Shown: positions 10,674-21,850 of the stretch, piece by piece
Layout: every line of letters begins with the position of its first letter
Numbering within the stretch: position 1 is the stretch's first letter
Source: Aegilops tauschii subsp. strangulata
Taxonomy: Eukaryota > Streptophyta > Magnoliopsida > Poales > Poaceae
Assembly (NCBI RefSeq): GCF_002575655.3
Contig: NC_053036.3
Coordinates: 159,254,627-159,318,626, forward strand
DNA: 64,000 nucleotides
Direction: 5' to 3'
Program-made: the position numbers and the translations under genes
Notes under the pieces: generated by a model
What the model was told of the DNA's origin: nothing
Databases searched by the model: none
Seen by the model: only the letters and a program-made list of their open reading frames with translations

Positions 10674-10679
10674 TAGTGT

Positions 10680-13600
10680 TGTGACACCCCAAAATTTTGA
10701 CCTTGTTTTATTAATTAAAATTTTGCCAGGAAATTAAACTTTTCCATTTGTCTGGATTTATCTTTTGATTTCAGAACCTCTCTTCTCTTTAATATTGTGG
10801 GTTTTTACCTCAAGTGGAAACTTTCCAAAAGTATTATTGGACTTGTATACTCTCTCTATAAAAAAATTCTTTATCAGTGGATTTAATTGCATAATTGCTT
10901 TTCCTGAGCTTTATTCTTTTAAAATGATTTTTCATGAATTTGGAGTCTCTGTTGCACTGCAACCATTTGATTAATGCATTTAAAATTTTCACCAAAAATT
11001 TGGGATGTCATGTGATGTTTCCACATCACTTTTATGCAAAAACATCTTTTGGCCATTGGAGATTTTGAGCTCTGCACCAAATTTTCAAATCTGGTCCAGT
11101 AGGTATTTTTGCACTACAACCTATTTAAATATTCCTTTAAAAATTCTTCCAAGTGTTTGGAGATGTCAGTAGATGCACATAATTCAACTTTATGCAAAAA
11201 ACCCAGTGGTGTTCTTTGAAAAATTTGAGTGAATCAACCTCATTCTCATTCTGGTCCAGTTTGGTGATTTGTACTGCAACCCTAATTTATTTTGCTCTAG
11301 TGCCCATGAGATTTTTCCTGCTTGTAGTCCTCCCTACAAAACCCTTAAGCCCAGGAGAGTGGACCCATTGGAGGATTTTTAGTGCATGCAATGAAGCTTT
11401 GTTCTTGCTGCCCAAAACTGAAGATTTGCAAAACTTGCACTATCAAGTTTCTGGTTTTGCCCAAATGATCTTGCCATCATCACCTACATCTAGGGAGACC
11501 CTGATCTGGAGTTTTTGGCCACTCCAAGAGTTGCATAGATGCACTTAGCAATCTGTCGAGCACCTTGTGTGCATGGTCAGTTTTGACATGATTTTTGCCT
11601 TTGCACTGTGACCTTGCACCTCTAGACAAAATAGCATGTCCACTAAGCTCCTAGAAGATGCTAACCTAAACCTGCTACTTGCCAGCCTCACCCAAGCCCT
11701 GTGGCATGCATTGGCATTCTGTCAAGCACGTAGCGTGCGTGCTCTATGCGCGCCCAGAGCGCACGTTTTGCACGCGCACGCACCGAGCCGCGGCGTCGCA
11801 CTGCCGCCCTCCCCACGCCCGTTCTGGCCCTTGGCCACCCGCAGCCAGCACGCCCGCCCCTTCCCTCGCCGCAGAGCCGCCCCTGGAGCCCCACAGTGCC
11901 GCCGTCAGGTCGGCCACGGCAGCTAGCGGCCGGCCACAGTAGGCTCTGCCATGGACGGCGCCGCCCGAGCCGCAGCAGCGCGCCAGCTGCCCCCTTGTAC
12001 AGCCCGAGCCTATCCTCAAGCCCGTCTGCTAGTGCTCGTCGCCGCCACGTCGCCCTGGCCACCACAGAACGGCGGTTCGCCGTCGTTCTTATCCACCACC
12101 GCGGAGCCAGCCTCATTGCGCTATAAAAGGAGGCCCTGGAGCTCCTCCGAGCAGTCAGGCGACCCCAGGCCAGCCCCATAGCACTCCCTCAGCCAGCAAT
12201 CGGCGGTTGGTAGCCGTCTTCCTCGACTCCGGCCGGTTCGGCCGCCGCCGCCCCCGGTCCCGCTCGCCGCAAACAGAGCTTCCCCCACCCTTCCAGCGCC
12301 ACCATTCGACTCCCCATGATCTTGCGGAGCTGCCCAGCACCTCAGCTTCGATCGGAAACCACCGGAGCCCAAACCCCCAATCACTCCCGAAACGCCGTCC
12401 GCCGCGAGGCTCACCGCCGGCGGCTCCCTCCATCCCCACCTGCCTAGCGACCACCGGGAGGACCGCCCTGGAACCACGGATCCATCCCCGCCCTCGGATG
12501 CCATCGAGGAGCACCGTTCGCCGGCGAGGATCGCCGGAGCCCCCGCCTCGGCTTGGACAGAGGAGGAAGGAGGCGGGGGACTAGTCAAACCTGACCAGTG
12601 GGCCCGCTGGACCCACTGTCAGTGACCCAACCCCGCCACCACGCGTTTAAGTGGACGCGTAAACCCCTGAAGTACGTCTCCTCTGCTTCGAAAACGTACT
12701 TTCCCCTGAAACGTTTTCTTTTTCTGATTTTATTAAAAACAGAACTTTGACTAAACTTTGACCGGCTATATCTTTTAAAATAAAACTCTAAATGAGTTGA
12801 TTCTTTTTCCTACCTCTCTAAAATTTCATCTAGTTTATTTTAAGATTTATTTCAAAAATAATTAGGAAAACTTTTTGTACTGCTTTTTAGTTGGTATTAA
12901 ATTGAATATTTTCTAAAATAGGATTTTGAAGAAGGAGGCAACTTTCAAAAAGTGCACTCCCTCTTGCATACTCTTGAAGGCAAGCATTCCGAACTCTGGC
13001 ATAATATTTTTGGGTGTTGTTGATACGGTTACAATACCACCTTGACTTGGAGCATACGTTATTTCATGTGACGATAAGATCATACGCATGAGTGCACAAT
13101 GGAGATTCTTTGCTGTTAGAAATGGATATGCTGGTGATAGTGATCATCCTCGTGAGCTTTTCATGCATACCAGAAGGAAGCCGGGAAAGTCGTGGTCTTG
13201 GGTAGACATGAGCTTGTCCCCCGTTCCTCGTCGAGACGAGTGTGTCCGGTATGGCATGATGAGGTATGATGAGCGGTGATTCTATCTGTTAGTTGAAATA
13301 TATTTGTTATGCTAATCATCCAGGGAATACTTGAACCTCCTGAGTCGGCCATAGATCGAGTCTTGTTCCAGTAAACCCCCATAATTGTTTCGTACTACCA
13401 CTTGTCCCTGCCGCAGGTAGGGTACGGTTCAGTAAGTTGTCAACCCCTTCCTAGCACACACCGTACAGAGAGGCCATGGTGGAAGATACCGGATGCATCC
13501 GGTAGGCATGCCACCTGGTCCGGGGGCATGGGTGTTTCCGGTTGGGACCGAGAGCGGGGCACCCCTTAGAGCGCGCGATATAAATTTGATCCCATGCTAA

Positions 13601-14836
13601 GTCGAGGTTGTAGCCTCCCCACTTAGAGTTTTGCTTGACAGGTGTCGTGGGTGATTCCAGACACCGGTAAGTTAAGCTGGTGTGTGCGGGTCAGGTGTGT
13701 TTTCAATTAAAAGACCGTAGGCGGAATTAGTCCCGATGGACTAAATAAATCAGTTATTCGTGGGTAAAGAGTACACCCTCTGCAGAGGTTAAATCTATTC
13801 GGATAGCCATGTCCATGGGTAAGGACTACAGTCTGAGATGGGTCTAGTGACGGTTTTCGGAGGAGAAACGGCTAAACCAGAACATTGATTATGACCTATG
13901 ACATATGAGGATTATGATTATTATTATTGTGGACTAACCGTTTACATTATTTGAATTATTGAGTATCCCTGGGACGGTTCTACCTCCTGGATACTCGCTG
14001 CGACTATTCTCTTATAAGCCCTTTATTCGGTGTCGCATAGACGCCCGACTGTGGCATGCTTGCTATTTCTTTTATATTATAAGCCCTTTATGTGGTGTCG
14101 CGCAGACACCCGACTGTGGCATGCTTGTTATTTCTATTATTTATAAGCCCTTTATGTGGTGTCGCATAGACGCCCGACTGTGGCATGCTTGTTATTTCTT
14201 TTATCTATAAGCCCTTTATGTGGTGTCGCTCAGACGCCCGACTAAGGCATGATTTATCTTTTATCCTTCCGAGGCGTCGTTTCCGACACTCGATCGGTGC
14301 ATTCTATTTCTACTCCCGTATTGCATATTCATATTTTACCCGCATGCGTGCATCATGGATTTCGATTATTTCGTGACAGACGTTATGATCATAGAATATG
14401 TCGGAGCATGATTATCCCTTGTTATATTATACCCGTGTTCTTAATGTTTGCGAGTACATTCAAACGTACTCACTGGCTTGTCCCTGGCTATTGTCTTGGC
14501 CAGATTTCTTGCGTGGAGAGGAGCGTTGCGACGACAGCCCCAGAACCCATGCAAAGTTGATAGTAGCCTCGAGAAGATAGGAGTTATCCTGGTCAGCTGT
14601 TCTTGTGGGAAATGGAATCCCATAGACGCAGATGAACCTCCAACCGCTTCCGCCTTCAACCACTAGAAACCAACTGTTGTACTCATAGGCCACAATGGTC
14701 TTGTTCTACATATTTTGTACTTTGCTTGGAATTTCTGTATCAAGTTGGTGCCTCATCAGCTAACAGTAATCCTGGGGCTGGTGAGCATAAGGGCCATTTT
14801 CTGGAAAATTAATATCCCGAAAACCCGGTCCTAACA
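10680..14836 (+). repeat. Element B 3' LTR (4157 bp)
   Basis: It has the same length as the 5' LTR, with few substitutions and balancing single-base indels in C or G runs. It has the same GC-rich part, TATA box (12122) and four-unit repeat array (about 14012-14267). It is followed at once by ATGGT. Confidence 0.95.
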
Positions 14837-14841
14837 ATGGT

Positions 14842-16936
14842 GCTACTCTGAAGCACAAGTGTGGTAAAATGATAGTAACATGGCCCCTTCTCTCCTTTTC
14901 TCTCATCATTTTTTTATTTATTTTTCTTTTTTTGTAGGCTTCTTTGGCCTCTTTTTTTATTTGGGCTTCTTTGGCCTCTTTTATTTTGATAACCTCACAT
15001 GGGACAATGCTCTAATAATGATGATCATCACACTTTTATTTACTTACAACTCAATATTACAACTCGATATCTAGAACAAAGTATGACTCTATATGAATGC
15101 CTCCGGCGGTGTACCGGGATGTGCAATGATCTAGCATAGCAAAGATATCAAAAAATGGACAAGCCATGAAAATATCATGCTAGCTATCTTACGATCATGC
15201 AAAGCAATATGACAATGAATGCTCAAGTCATGTATATGATGATGATGGAAGTTGCATGGCAATATATCTCGGAATGGCTATGGAAATGCCATGATAGGTA
15301 GGTATGGTGGCTGTTTTGAGGAAGATATAAGGAGGCTTATGTGTGACAGAGCGTATCATATCACGGGGTTTGGATGCACCGGCGAAGTTTGCACCAACTC
15401 TCGAGGTGAGAAAGGGCAATGCACGGTACCGAAGAGGCTAGCAATGATGGAAGGGTGAGAGTGCGTGTAATCCATGGACTCAACATTAGTCATAAAGAAC
15501 TCACATACTTATTGCAAAAGTCTATTAGCTATCGAAACGAAGTACTACGCGCATGCTCCTAGGGGGAGAGATTGGTAGGAAAAGACCATCGCTCGTCCCC
15601 GACCGCCACTCATAAGGAAGACAATCAATAAATAAATCGTGCTCCGACTTCATCACATAACGGTTCACCATACGTGCGTGCTACGTGAATCACAAACTTC
15701 AACACAAGTATTTCTACAATCCACAACTACCCACTAGCATGACTCTAATATCACCATCTTTATATCGCAAAACTATTGCAAGGAATCAAACATATCATAT
15801 TCAGTGATCTACAAGTTTTATGTAGGATTTTATGACTAACCATGTGAATGACCAGTTCCTGTCATCTCTCTAAATAGATATAAGTGAAGCAAGAGAGTTT
15901 AATTCTTTCTACAAAAGATATGACCACGCTCTAACAAATATAAGTGAAGCAAAAGAGCATTCTACAAATGGCGGTTTTCTATGTGAAGAGAAACAGGCAA
16001 TCCAAACTTCAAAAGATATAAGTGAAGCACATGAAGCATTCTATAAAGCCATACTCAAAAGATATAAGTGAAGTGCAATGAGCATTCTATAAATCAACCA
16101 AGGACTATCTCATACCAGCATGGTGCATCAAATAAAAGTGAAAACTAAATGCAAAAGACGCTCCAAGATTTAGGCATATCATGTGACGAATAAAAATATA
16201 GCTCCAAGTAAAATTACCGATGGTCGTTAGAAGAAAGAGGGGATGCCTTCCGGGGCATCCCCAAGCTTGGTTGCTTGGGAGTCCTTGAATATTACCTCGG
16301 GGTGCCTCGGGAATCCCCAAGCTTAGGCTCTTGCCACTCCTTATTCCTTCATCCATCGTGATCTCACCCAAAACTTGAAAACTTCAATCACACAAAACTT
16401 AACAGAAAGTTCGGTAAGATCCATTAGTATAATAAAGCAAATCACTACTCTAAGTACTGTCGCAAACCAATTAATATTTCGTTCTTGCATCGTAGATACT
16501 GTAATATAACTTTTTCATGGCTTAATCCACTGATAGAAATCGATAGTTTCATCAAAACAAGCAAACTATGCATCAAAAACAGAATCTGTCTTAAACAGGA
16601 CAGTCTGTAGTAATCTGAACATTCACCATACTTCTAGTACTTCAAAAATTCTGAAACAATTGGGAAAAATAAAAAAATTATATGGAAAGACAGTGCAAAA
16701 AGTTTCAGATCCATTTAATGTTCCAGTAAAAAATGTAAAATCGCGCACTACAGCCAAAGTTTCTGTTTTGCACCGCACAAACCAACAAGCAATGTAAACA
16801 TCCTAAAGGCAAATCCTGGCACATTATTTTTATTTTTAAACTATATAAAAGCACTCAAAATAAATAAATGACTCTCTAAAACTTCCGGGTTGTCACCTTG
16901 GCAGCGCTTTCTCTAAAGAAGCTAGGCATATAGTGC
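14842..16936 (-). other. Element A internal non-coding region with internal polypurine-like copies
   Basis: AT-rich sequence between the end of the element A ORF and the insertion point of element B. At 15878-16095 the phrase GATATAAGTGAAGC recurs about five times at irregular spacing with GAGCATTCTA. At 16255-16268 the 14-base sequence of the terminal polypurine tract (2435-2448) occurs again without change, and a near copy is at 16312-16324. No ORF is convincing. Confidence 0.65.
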
Positions 16937-18264
16937 TCAAGTAATGGATCCACTCGGATCCCAAGGTATATCAAAGCCAATTTTAATTAACAACGATTTA
17001 TGATTTAGTAGTGAGCACAAAGTAACATATATCATGCAACAACGAAGTCTAACTCTCTTGCTATGCATCGGCATGTCATAAAAGAACAATTCATGCACAC
17101 ATAGTAAAGGCCAATGCATAGTATAAACAGTCTCTTGGAATTTTATCATATTGGAAACATGGAGAGGCAGAGATGTAGTTCCTCTCTCATAATAATTGCA
17201 AGTAGGAGCAGCAAGCACATGCATATTATATCTATCAAAATCGTCGTGTGTAGTAGTAAAACGCAACCCATCAATATAATCCTTAATAAGGGCAAACTTC
17301 TCCGATATAGTGTAGTCGGGAGAATTCAAAAAGATAATAGGACTATCATGTGTGAGTGCAATAGTAACAATTTCATGTTTAACATAAGGAACTATAGCAA
17401 GTTCATCATATTGGCATCTTTGCCACAAGCATAGCAAGCATCATCACAAAGGGATATTTCAAAAGAATCAACGGGATCATAACAATCATCATAGCATTCA
17501 TCCTTCGGTAAATTCAAAGGGAAATTAAATAATGTATGAGTTGGAGAGTTACTCTCATTAGAAGGTGGGCACGGGTAGCTAATCTGCTCTTCCTCCTTTT
17601 GTTCTTCGCTCTCCTCATCATCTTTTTCATCTAATGAGCTCACAGTTTCATCAATTTCTTCTTCCATAGACTCCTGCAAAATACTAGTCTCTTCTCTGAC
17701 AGCGAAGACTTTCTCAATAAATTCATCAATATCATAATTGTATTTATAATTCTCATAGCAATATCTAAGGATAGCTAAATTTTCAGGTCTATGAACTGAA
17801 TCATCAAAATCTTCAAACTCTTTAAACAAAGATTCAATTTCACAAGCACCCTTAAAAGCAACAAGTTCTTCTATTTGTTCCACATCATAGTAATCATATA
17901 TACCATTAGCATAAGAAGCTAAGGTTTCATTATCATTAAATTTGCATGAAAAGGGAAGGTGTGGAGCCTTCATCCTAGAGCAACAAGTATAATCATATCT
18001 CAAGCATAGTTGCCTAGCATACCAATACAACATATAAATTTGATCCCATAATAGTTTCCCTTTTTGAGTCAAGCGATAATCCCTAAAGTATTCACGTTGA
18101 TCCAACGTGTCACCCATTACATAATTGAATGGGGTTTTCCCAGGATTATTAAAGTAGTACATAATATCTTTCACATAATGAGCATCGAGGGTTTTAGGAG
18201 GTTCCCCATCTCCATGAGTAGCAAGTAAACCTATTTTTTTTGGTATTTCGTGTTCCATATCCAT
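16937..18264 (-). pseudogene. Element A uncharacterised ORF, broken by one frameshift
   Basis: From ATG 18264 a 290-residue frame runs to 17392. The same protein then continues in another frame from about 17437 to 16937, so a single indel near 17400-17440 splits a protein of roughly 440 residues. The first part starts MDMEHEIPKKIG and is rich in aromatic residues (IMYYFNNPGK, YMLYWYARQ). An acidic segment of EEE and DEKDDEESEE lies near residues 200-230. The second part has a hydrophobic and His/Tyr-rich tail. I find no RT, protease, zinc knuckle or integrase motif and do not recognise the family. It sits directly after the primer site, where gag normally lies. Confidence 0.6.
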
Positions 18265-18358
18265 AACTAAAGATAGAGAACAACTTAGAACAGCAAATAA
18301 AATTACTTAGTGATAAAGCAAACAAGCACACACGAGAATATTCACCCCATGCTATAAC

Positions 18359-18376
18359 TCCCCGGCAACGGCGCCA
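18359..18376 (-). other. Element A primer binding site (tRNA-Asp)
   Basis: On the minus strand this reads TGGCGCCGTTGCCGGGGA, which matches the 3' end of plant tRNA-Asp. It lies 11 bases from the 5' LTR. Element C has the same site, and the next 15 bases also nearly match. Confidence 0.92.
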
Positions 18377-18387
18377 GAAAAAGGTCT

Positions 18388-19920
18388 TGATAACCCACAA
18401 GTATAGGGGATCAATTGTAGCCTCTTTCGATAAGTAAGAATGTTGAACCCAACGAGGAGCTAAAGGTAGAACAAATATTCCCTCAAGTTCTATCGACGAC
18501 CGATACAACTCTACGCACGCTTGACGTTCGCTTTACCGAGAACAAGTATAAAACTCGAAGTACTTTGTAGGCGTTGTAGGCTAGGTTTGCAAGAATATAA
18601 AGAGCACGTAAATAAAAACTAGGGGCTGTTTAGATAAAGAAGCAATAAAGTTAGTATAGCGAGTGTGGAAAAGTGGTGGTAGGAGTGGCGACATTGTTCC
18701 TAAGCAATTTTGACTACTTTACTAGACCGATAGCAAGTTTTATGTGGGAGAGGCCACTGCTAGCATTTCATCCCTGACTTGGAATTCTATGCACTTATGA
18801 TTGAAAATATTAGCAAGCATCCGCAACTACTAACGTTCACTAAGGTAAAACCCAACCATAGCATTAAGATATATTGGTCCCCCTTCAATCCCGTATGCAT
18901 CAATTTCTATGCTAGGTTGAAGCTTCTGTCATTCTTGCCCTCTAATACATAGTCCTATCAACATACAACTAACCCTATGGTGTGATCCACGCGCGCGCTC
19001 ATATGATGGGCACCAAAGGACAGCAACATAACCACAAGCAAATTAAACCAATCATAGCAATTCATCAATTACCGATAGGACAACGAAAATCTACTCAGAC
19101 ATCATAGGATGGCAACACATCATTGGATAATAATATGAAGCATAAAGCACCATGTTCAAGTAGAGGGTACAGCGGGTTGCGGGAGAGTGGACCGCTGTAG
19201 ATAGATGGGGGAAGGTGATGGAGATGTTGGTGAAGATGACAGAGGTGTTGGTGTAGATTGCAGTGATGATGGTGTCCCCGGCGGCGTTCCGGTGCCACCG
19301 GGAGAGAGTGGAGAGAGCCCCCCTTCTTCTTCTTCTTCCTAGACCTTCTCCCTAGATGGGAGAAGGGTTTCCCCTCAGGTCCATGGCCTCCATGGTGGTG
19401 GAGGGGCGAGAGCCCCTCCGAGATTGGATATGTCTCTCTGTCTCTCTCTGTTTCTGCGTTTCTGATTCTGCCCTTTCATCGTTTCTTATATTCCCAGAGA
19501 TCCGTAACTCCGATTGGGCTGAAATTTGGACATGATTTTTATCCGGATATTGGCTTTCTTACAGCGAAGGAAGGGCACCAACCTCCTTACGGAGTGGCCC
19601 CGAGGGCCCAGGGCGCGCCTGACCCCCTGAGGCACGCCCCTCACCCTTGTGGGCCCCTCGGGCTTCGTCTCGCGTTGATTCCACTTCCCAAAATTCACAT
19701 ATATTCCAAAAAAATCTCCGTCGGGTTTTATCCCGTTTGGACTCCGTTTGATATGGATTTTCTTTGAAACAAAAAACATGCAACAAACAGGAACTGGCAC
19801 TGGGCACTGGATCAATATGTTAGTCCCAAAAATAGTATGAAAAGTTGCCAAAAGTATATGGAAGTTGTAGAATATTGGAATGGAACAATCAAAAACTATA
19901 GATACGACGGAGACGTATCA
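18388..19920 (-). repeat. Element A 5' LTR (1533 bp)
   Basis: It matches 864-2434 from end to end, carries (TTC)5 in place of (TTC)19, and is followed by the CGTAC target duplication. Confidence 0.93.
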
Positions 19921-20264
19921 CGTACCATACCAACGAGCCTTTTATTTTGGCAAATCAAGCAACACAGATATTTTTCTTGGAAGACACATTTGCACATAGC
20001 GATGACTAGAGAGTATTGCAAAGGTTTGAGCAGAGGAATTCGTTTAATGAAGTTGCACAACAAGATGATGCTTACACTGCTCCTGATGTACAAGATTCCA
20101 CAGATGTTCCTAATATCTTTGAGAACCATCACGTCAATGACGCTGGCGAAAAGATTGCCTGTCGTGCTATGGACATACAAGAGTTGATCAAGAAGAAGCC
20201 AACATTCAAGGACATTGAGGATGAAGAAGAAGATGACACTCTGGGGAATTACGATTCAGACTGA
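19921..20264 (+). pseudogene. CACTA TNP2-type transposase, 3' end (DUF4216 end)
   Basis: The reading frame of exon 3, left at 863, continues here as TNEPFILANQATQIFFLED, the usual end of DUF4216. An in-frame TAG at 20007-20009 stands where family members have Trp (x-W-R-V-x-Q), so it is a TGG-to-TAG nonsense change. The frame then stays open through an acidic C terminus (DIEDEEEDDTLG) to TGA 20262-20264. The join to the first part is exact once element A and one CGTAC are removed. Confidence 0.85.
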
Positions 20265-20766
20265 TACACATGGCAAAGATATTGACGCTGCTGCTGCGGA
20301 TGATGATTAGATTGCTTTTTTCATATTTGCCTGTCAGAAGATGTTTTTTATCTACTATGTGAAATTGTGTTTGCTATGACAACTGAAACCTGATGAACGT
20401 GTTGTTTAGTATTTTGCTGTGAGAACATCACTTGTTATGTATGTTCATTTGTGTTTGGGATTGTATGATGACTAAAACATGATGACATTGTTGTTTAGTT
20501 GTACTCATATTTGGCTGTGAAACTTGAATTTGATGACATAGTTTGCCGTTGGAGTGCAATTTGCTCGACGTCTTCAAATGGGAACAAAGCTGACCCGACA
20601 GGGCCTCTGCTAATTTATTTATTTATTACCGAAAGGGCCTATGGTATTTATTTATGAGCAAAAGGGGATACCCCCCGATTTCTGTTAATAGAAATCATTA
20701 GATGTTCACAACACTATGCCCAGCCTGGTACACAAGTTTCATTCACAACTTATTTCAGCAAAGTGT
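20265..20766 (+). other. CACTA transposase 3' untranslated region
   Basis: T-rich sequence with several TTGTTTAG and TTTGCTATG-like phrases follows the stop codon. No ORF is supported. It separates the transposase from the convergent zinc-finger gene relic. Confidence 0.5.
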
Positions 20767-21528
20767 TCATGTCATAGCCACTGAATACATCATGAGTGTT
20801 ACATACACTGCAAATAAAGAGACAATCATCCTACAGAGCACATCAATTTTGCCCATTATCTTCACAAGCTCTTTCATCTCCTCATTGCTTTCAAGGCCGT
20901 TCAATAGTTGTTGCTTGGCCATGATCAAAGGAATTGCATCTTTAACCTTCTGCTCTGCATCTTCCTCTTCTGTCGTTCCTTCAGTTACTTGTCCAACACC
21001 CCAACCTGCTGGTATTGGGATTCCTCGGCTAACCAAATAATCAGTGTAGTTGCGTTCCCCCACATCAGCAACTTCCCAGAAATACAAATCACACGAATCT
21101 TCCCTTTTCTGCACGAATCAAATTGGAAGATCATCAACCAAACTATTAAAAATATCAGCAACTGAAAGCAGCAGAACAACACTTAAACATATTATTACCC
21201 CATGATTCAGGCATTTGTAGAAGACTCGGCCAGGGTTGAGGATTGTGGTTGAGACGCGACGGGTGACTCTGCGTGATTTGCAGCAGTGGCATCACACCAA
21301 CGGCAGTGGGTTGCGATGAGCAACCGGCTGCGGTGCGTGTGCTGGCGGGGGTGTGATGAGACCCACAGGCGATGGTACGGGTGGCAACTTGGCACATATC
21401 TGGTTGTTGCCTGCTGAAGAGCAGGTGGACGAGTAGCCAGCGGACATGGTTGCTACAGCCAGAGCTTCTGATGCTAGGTAGAGTAAGTAGAGAAGAGGAG
21501 AAGCGAACGTTGGATATGTCAGTTTCAT
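20767..21528 (-). pseudogene. GRF-type zinc-finger protein gene relic, two exons, antisense inside CACTA
   Basis: On the minus strand, exon 1 ends at 21199 with CHCCKSRR, VSTTILNPGR and FYKCLN. The intron 21109-21198 is GT-AG (90 bp) and keeps phase. Exon 2 starts at 21108 with KREDSCDLYFW, then a spacer EVADVGERNYTDYLV, an acidic helix, and a hydrophobic C-terminal segment (about 25 residues, LFAVYVTLMMY) to 20767. The spacing C-x-C, NPGR-x-FYKC, then C-x3-F-W is the GRF zinc finger. An in-frame TGA at 21289-21291, just before CHCC, cuts it from the upstream Pro-rich frame that starts at 21528. Such short GRF genes with a terminal membrane segment are common in cereal genomes. It may be a captured host gene or the second CACTA gene. 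Confidence 0.6.
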
Positions 21529-21674
21529 TCCTTGCAGAGTAGCATAGCACCATATATATTCATAGTCTAGGTTTGGATTTGAACCAGCTACAGGAGCACG
21601 TCTCTCTTTTTTCTAAAACTCAGCAACGTCTCTTTACTGGTACACTAGCTTGTTCTGTACGCCTTCTCAAGTCT

Positions 21675-21800
21675 TTGATTTTCTTTTTCTTTTTTGCGAG
21701 GAAGGAAGGAGGACAAAATTGAGATTTCCTGCGACTCGAACCCAAACCTCTCGGTTGAAAACCAAGGGTGCTAATCACTTATGTGGCGAACGTTCCCTGG
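21675..21800 (-). repeat. tRNA-like / possible SINE relic
   Basis: On the minus strand there is a segment resembling a D arm (CACATAAGTGATTAGCAC), then a possible anticodon arm with stem CTTGG/CCGAG and loop TTTTCAA, then GGTTCGAGTC, a fit to polymerase III box B. An A-rich stretch follows near 21690-21670. A complete acceptor stem is not visible, so it is not a normal tRNA gene. A tRNA-derived SINE relic is the best guess. No flanking duplication was found. Confidence 0.35.
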
Positions 21801-21850
21801 GAGGAGGACGGCAGACGAACGCTTTTTCCTCGCAGTTTTAGTTGTGATGC

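Larger units (their letters stand above)
3149..14836 (+). mobile_element. Element B: LARD-like non-autonomous LTR retrotransposon
   Basis: Two 4157-bp LTRs start TGTGACACC and end CCTAACA. They flank an internal domain of 3374 bp with a tRNA-Met primer site and a polypurine tract. The whole is bounded by a perfect ATGGT duplication. The internal domain has no gag-pol. LTRs above 4 kb with an internal domain near 3.5 kb match what is described for large retrotransposon derivatives (LARDs) of barley and relatives. The LTRs differ by roughly 1-2 percent in the parts I compared, so it is younger than its host element A. Unlike the usual description of LARDs as non-coding, this one has three ORFs, each behind a TATA box. 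Confidence 0.9.
864..19920 (-). mobile_element. Element A: non-autonomous Athila-type LTR retrotransposon (Sabrina/WHAM-like), carrying nested element B
   Basis: Both LTRs run from TGATAACCCACAAG to GACGTATCA on the plus strand, so in the element's own direction they start TGATACGTCTCC. A primer site matching the 3' end of plant tRNA-Asp at 18359-18376 lies next to the right LTR, and a polypurine tract lies next to the left LTR, so the element points to the minus strand. Without element B the internal domain is about 4.3 kb. It holds one uncharacterised ORF and no gag, protease, RT, RNase H or integrase, so it must have moved with proteins from another element. It is inserted in the CACTA transposase gene. 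Confidence 0.9.

Noticed and set aside
21720..21790. A working tRNA-Glu gene
   Set aside because: The anticodon-like loop reads TTC, but no acceptor stem pairs and the D arm is poor; a relic is more likely.
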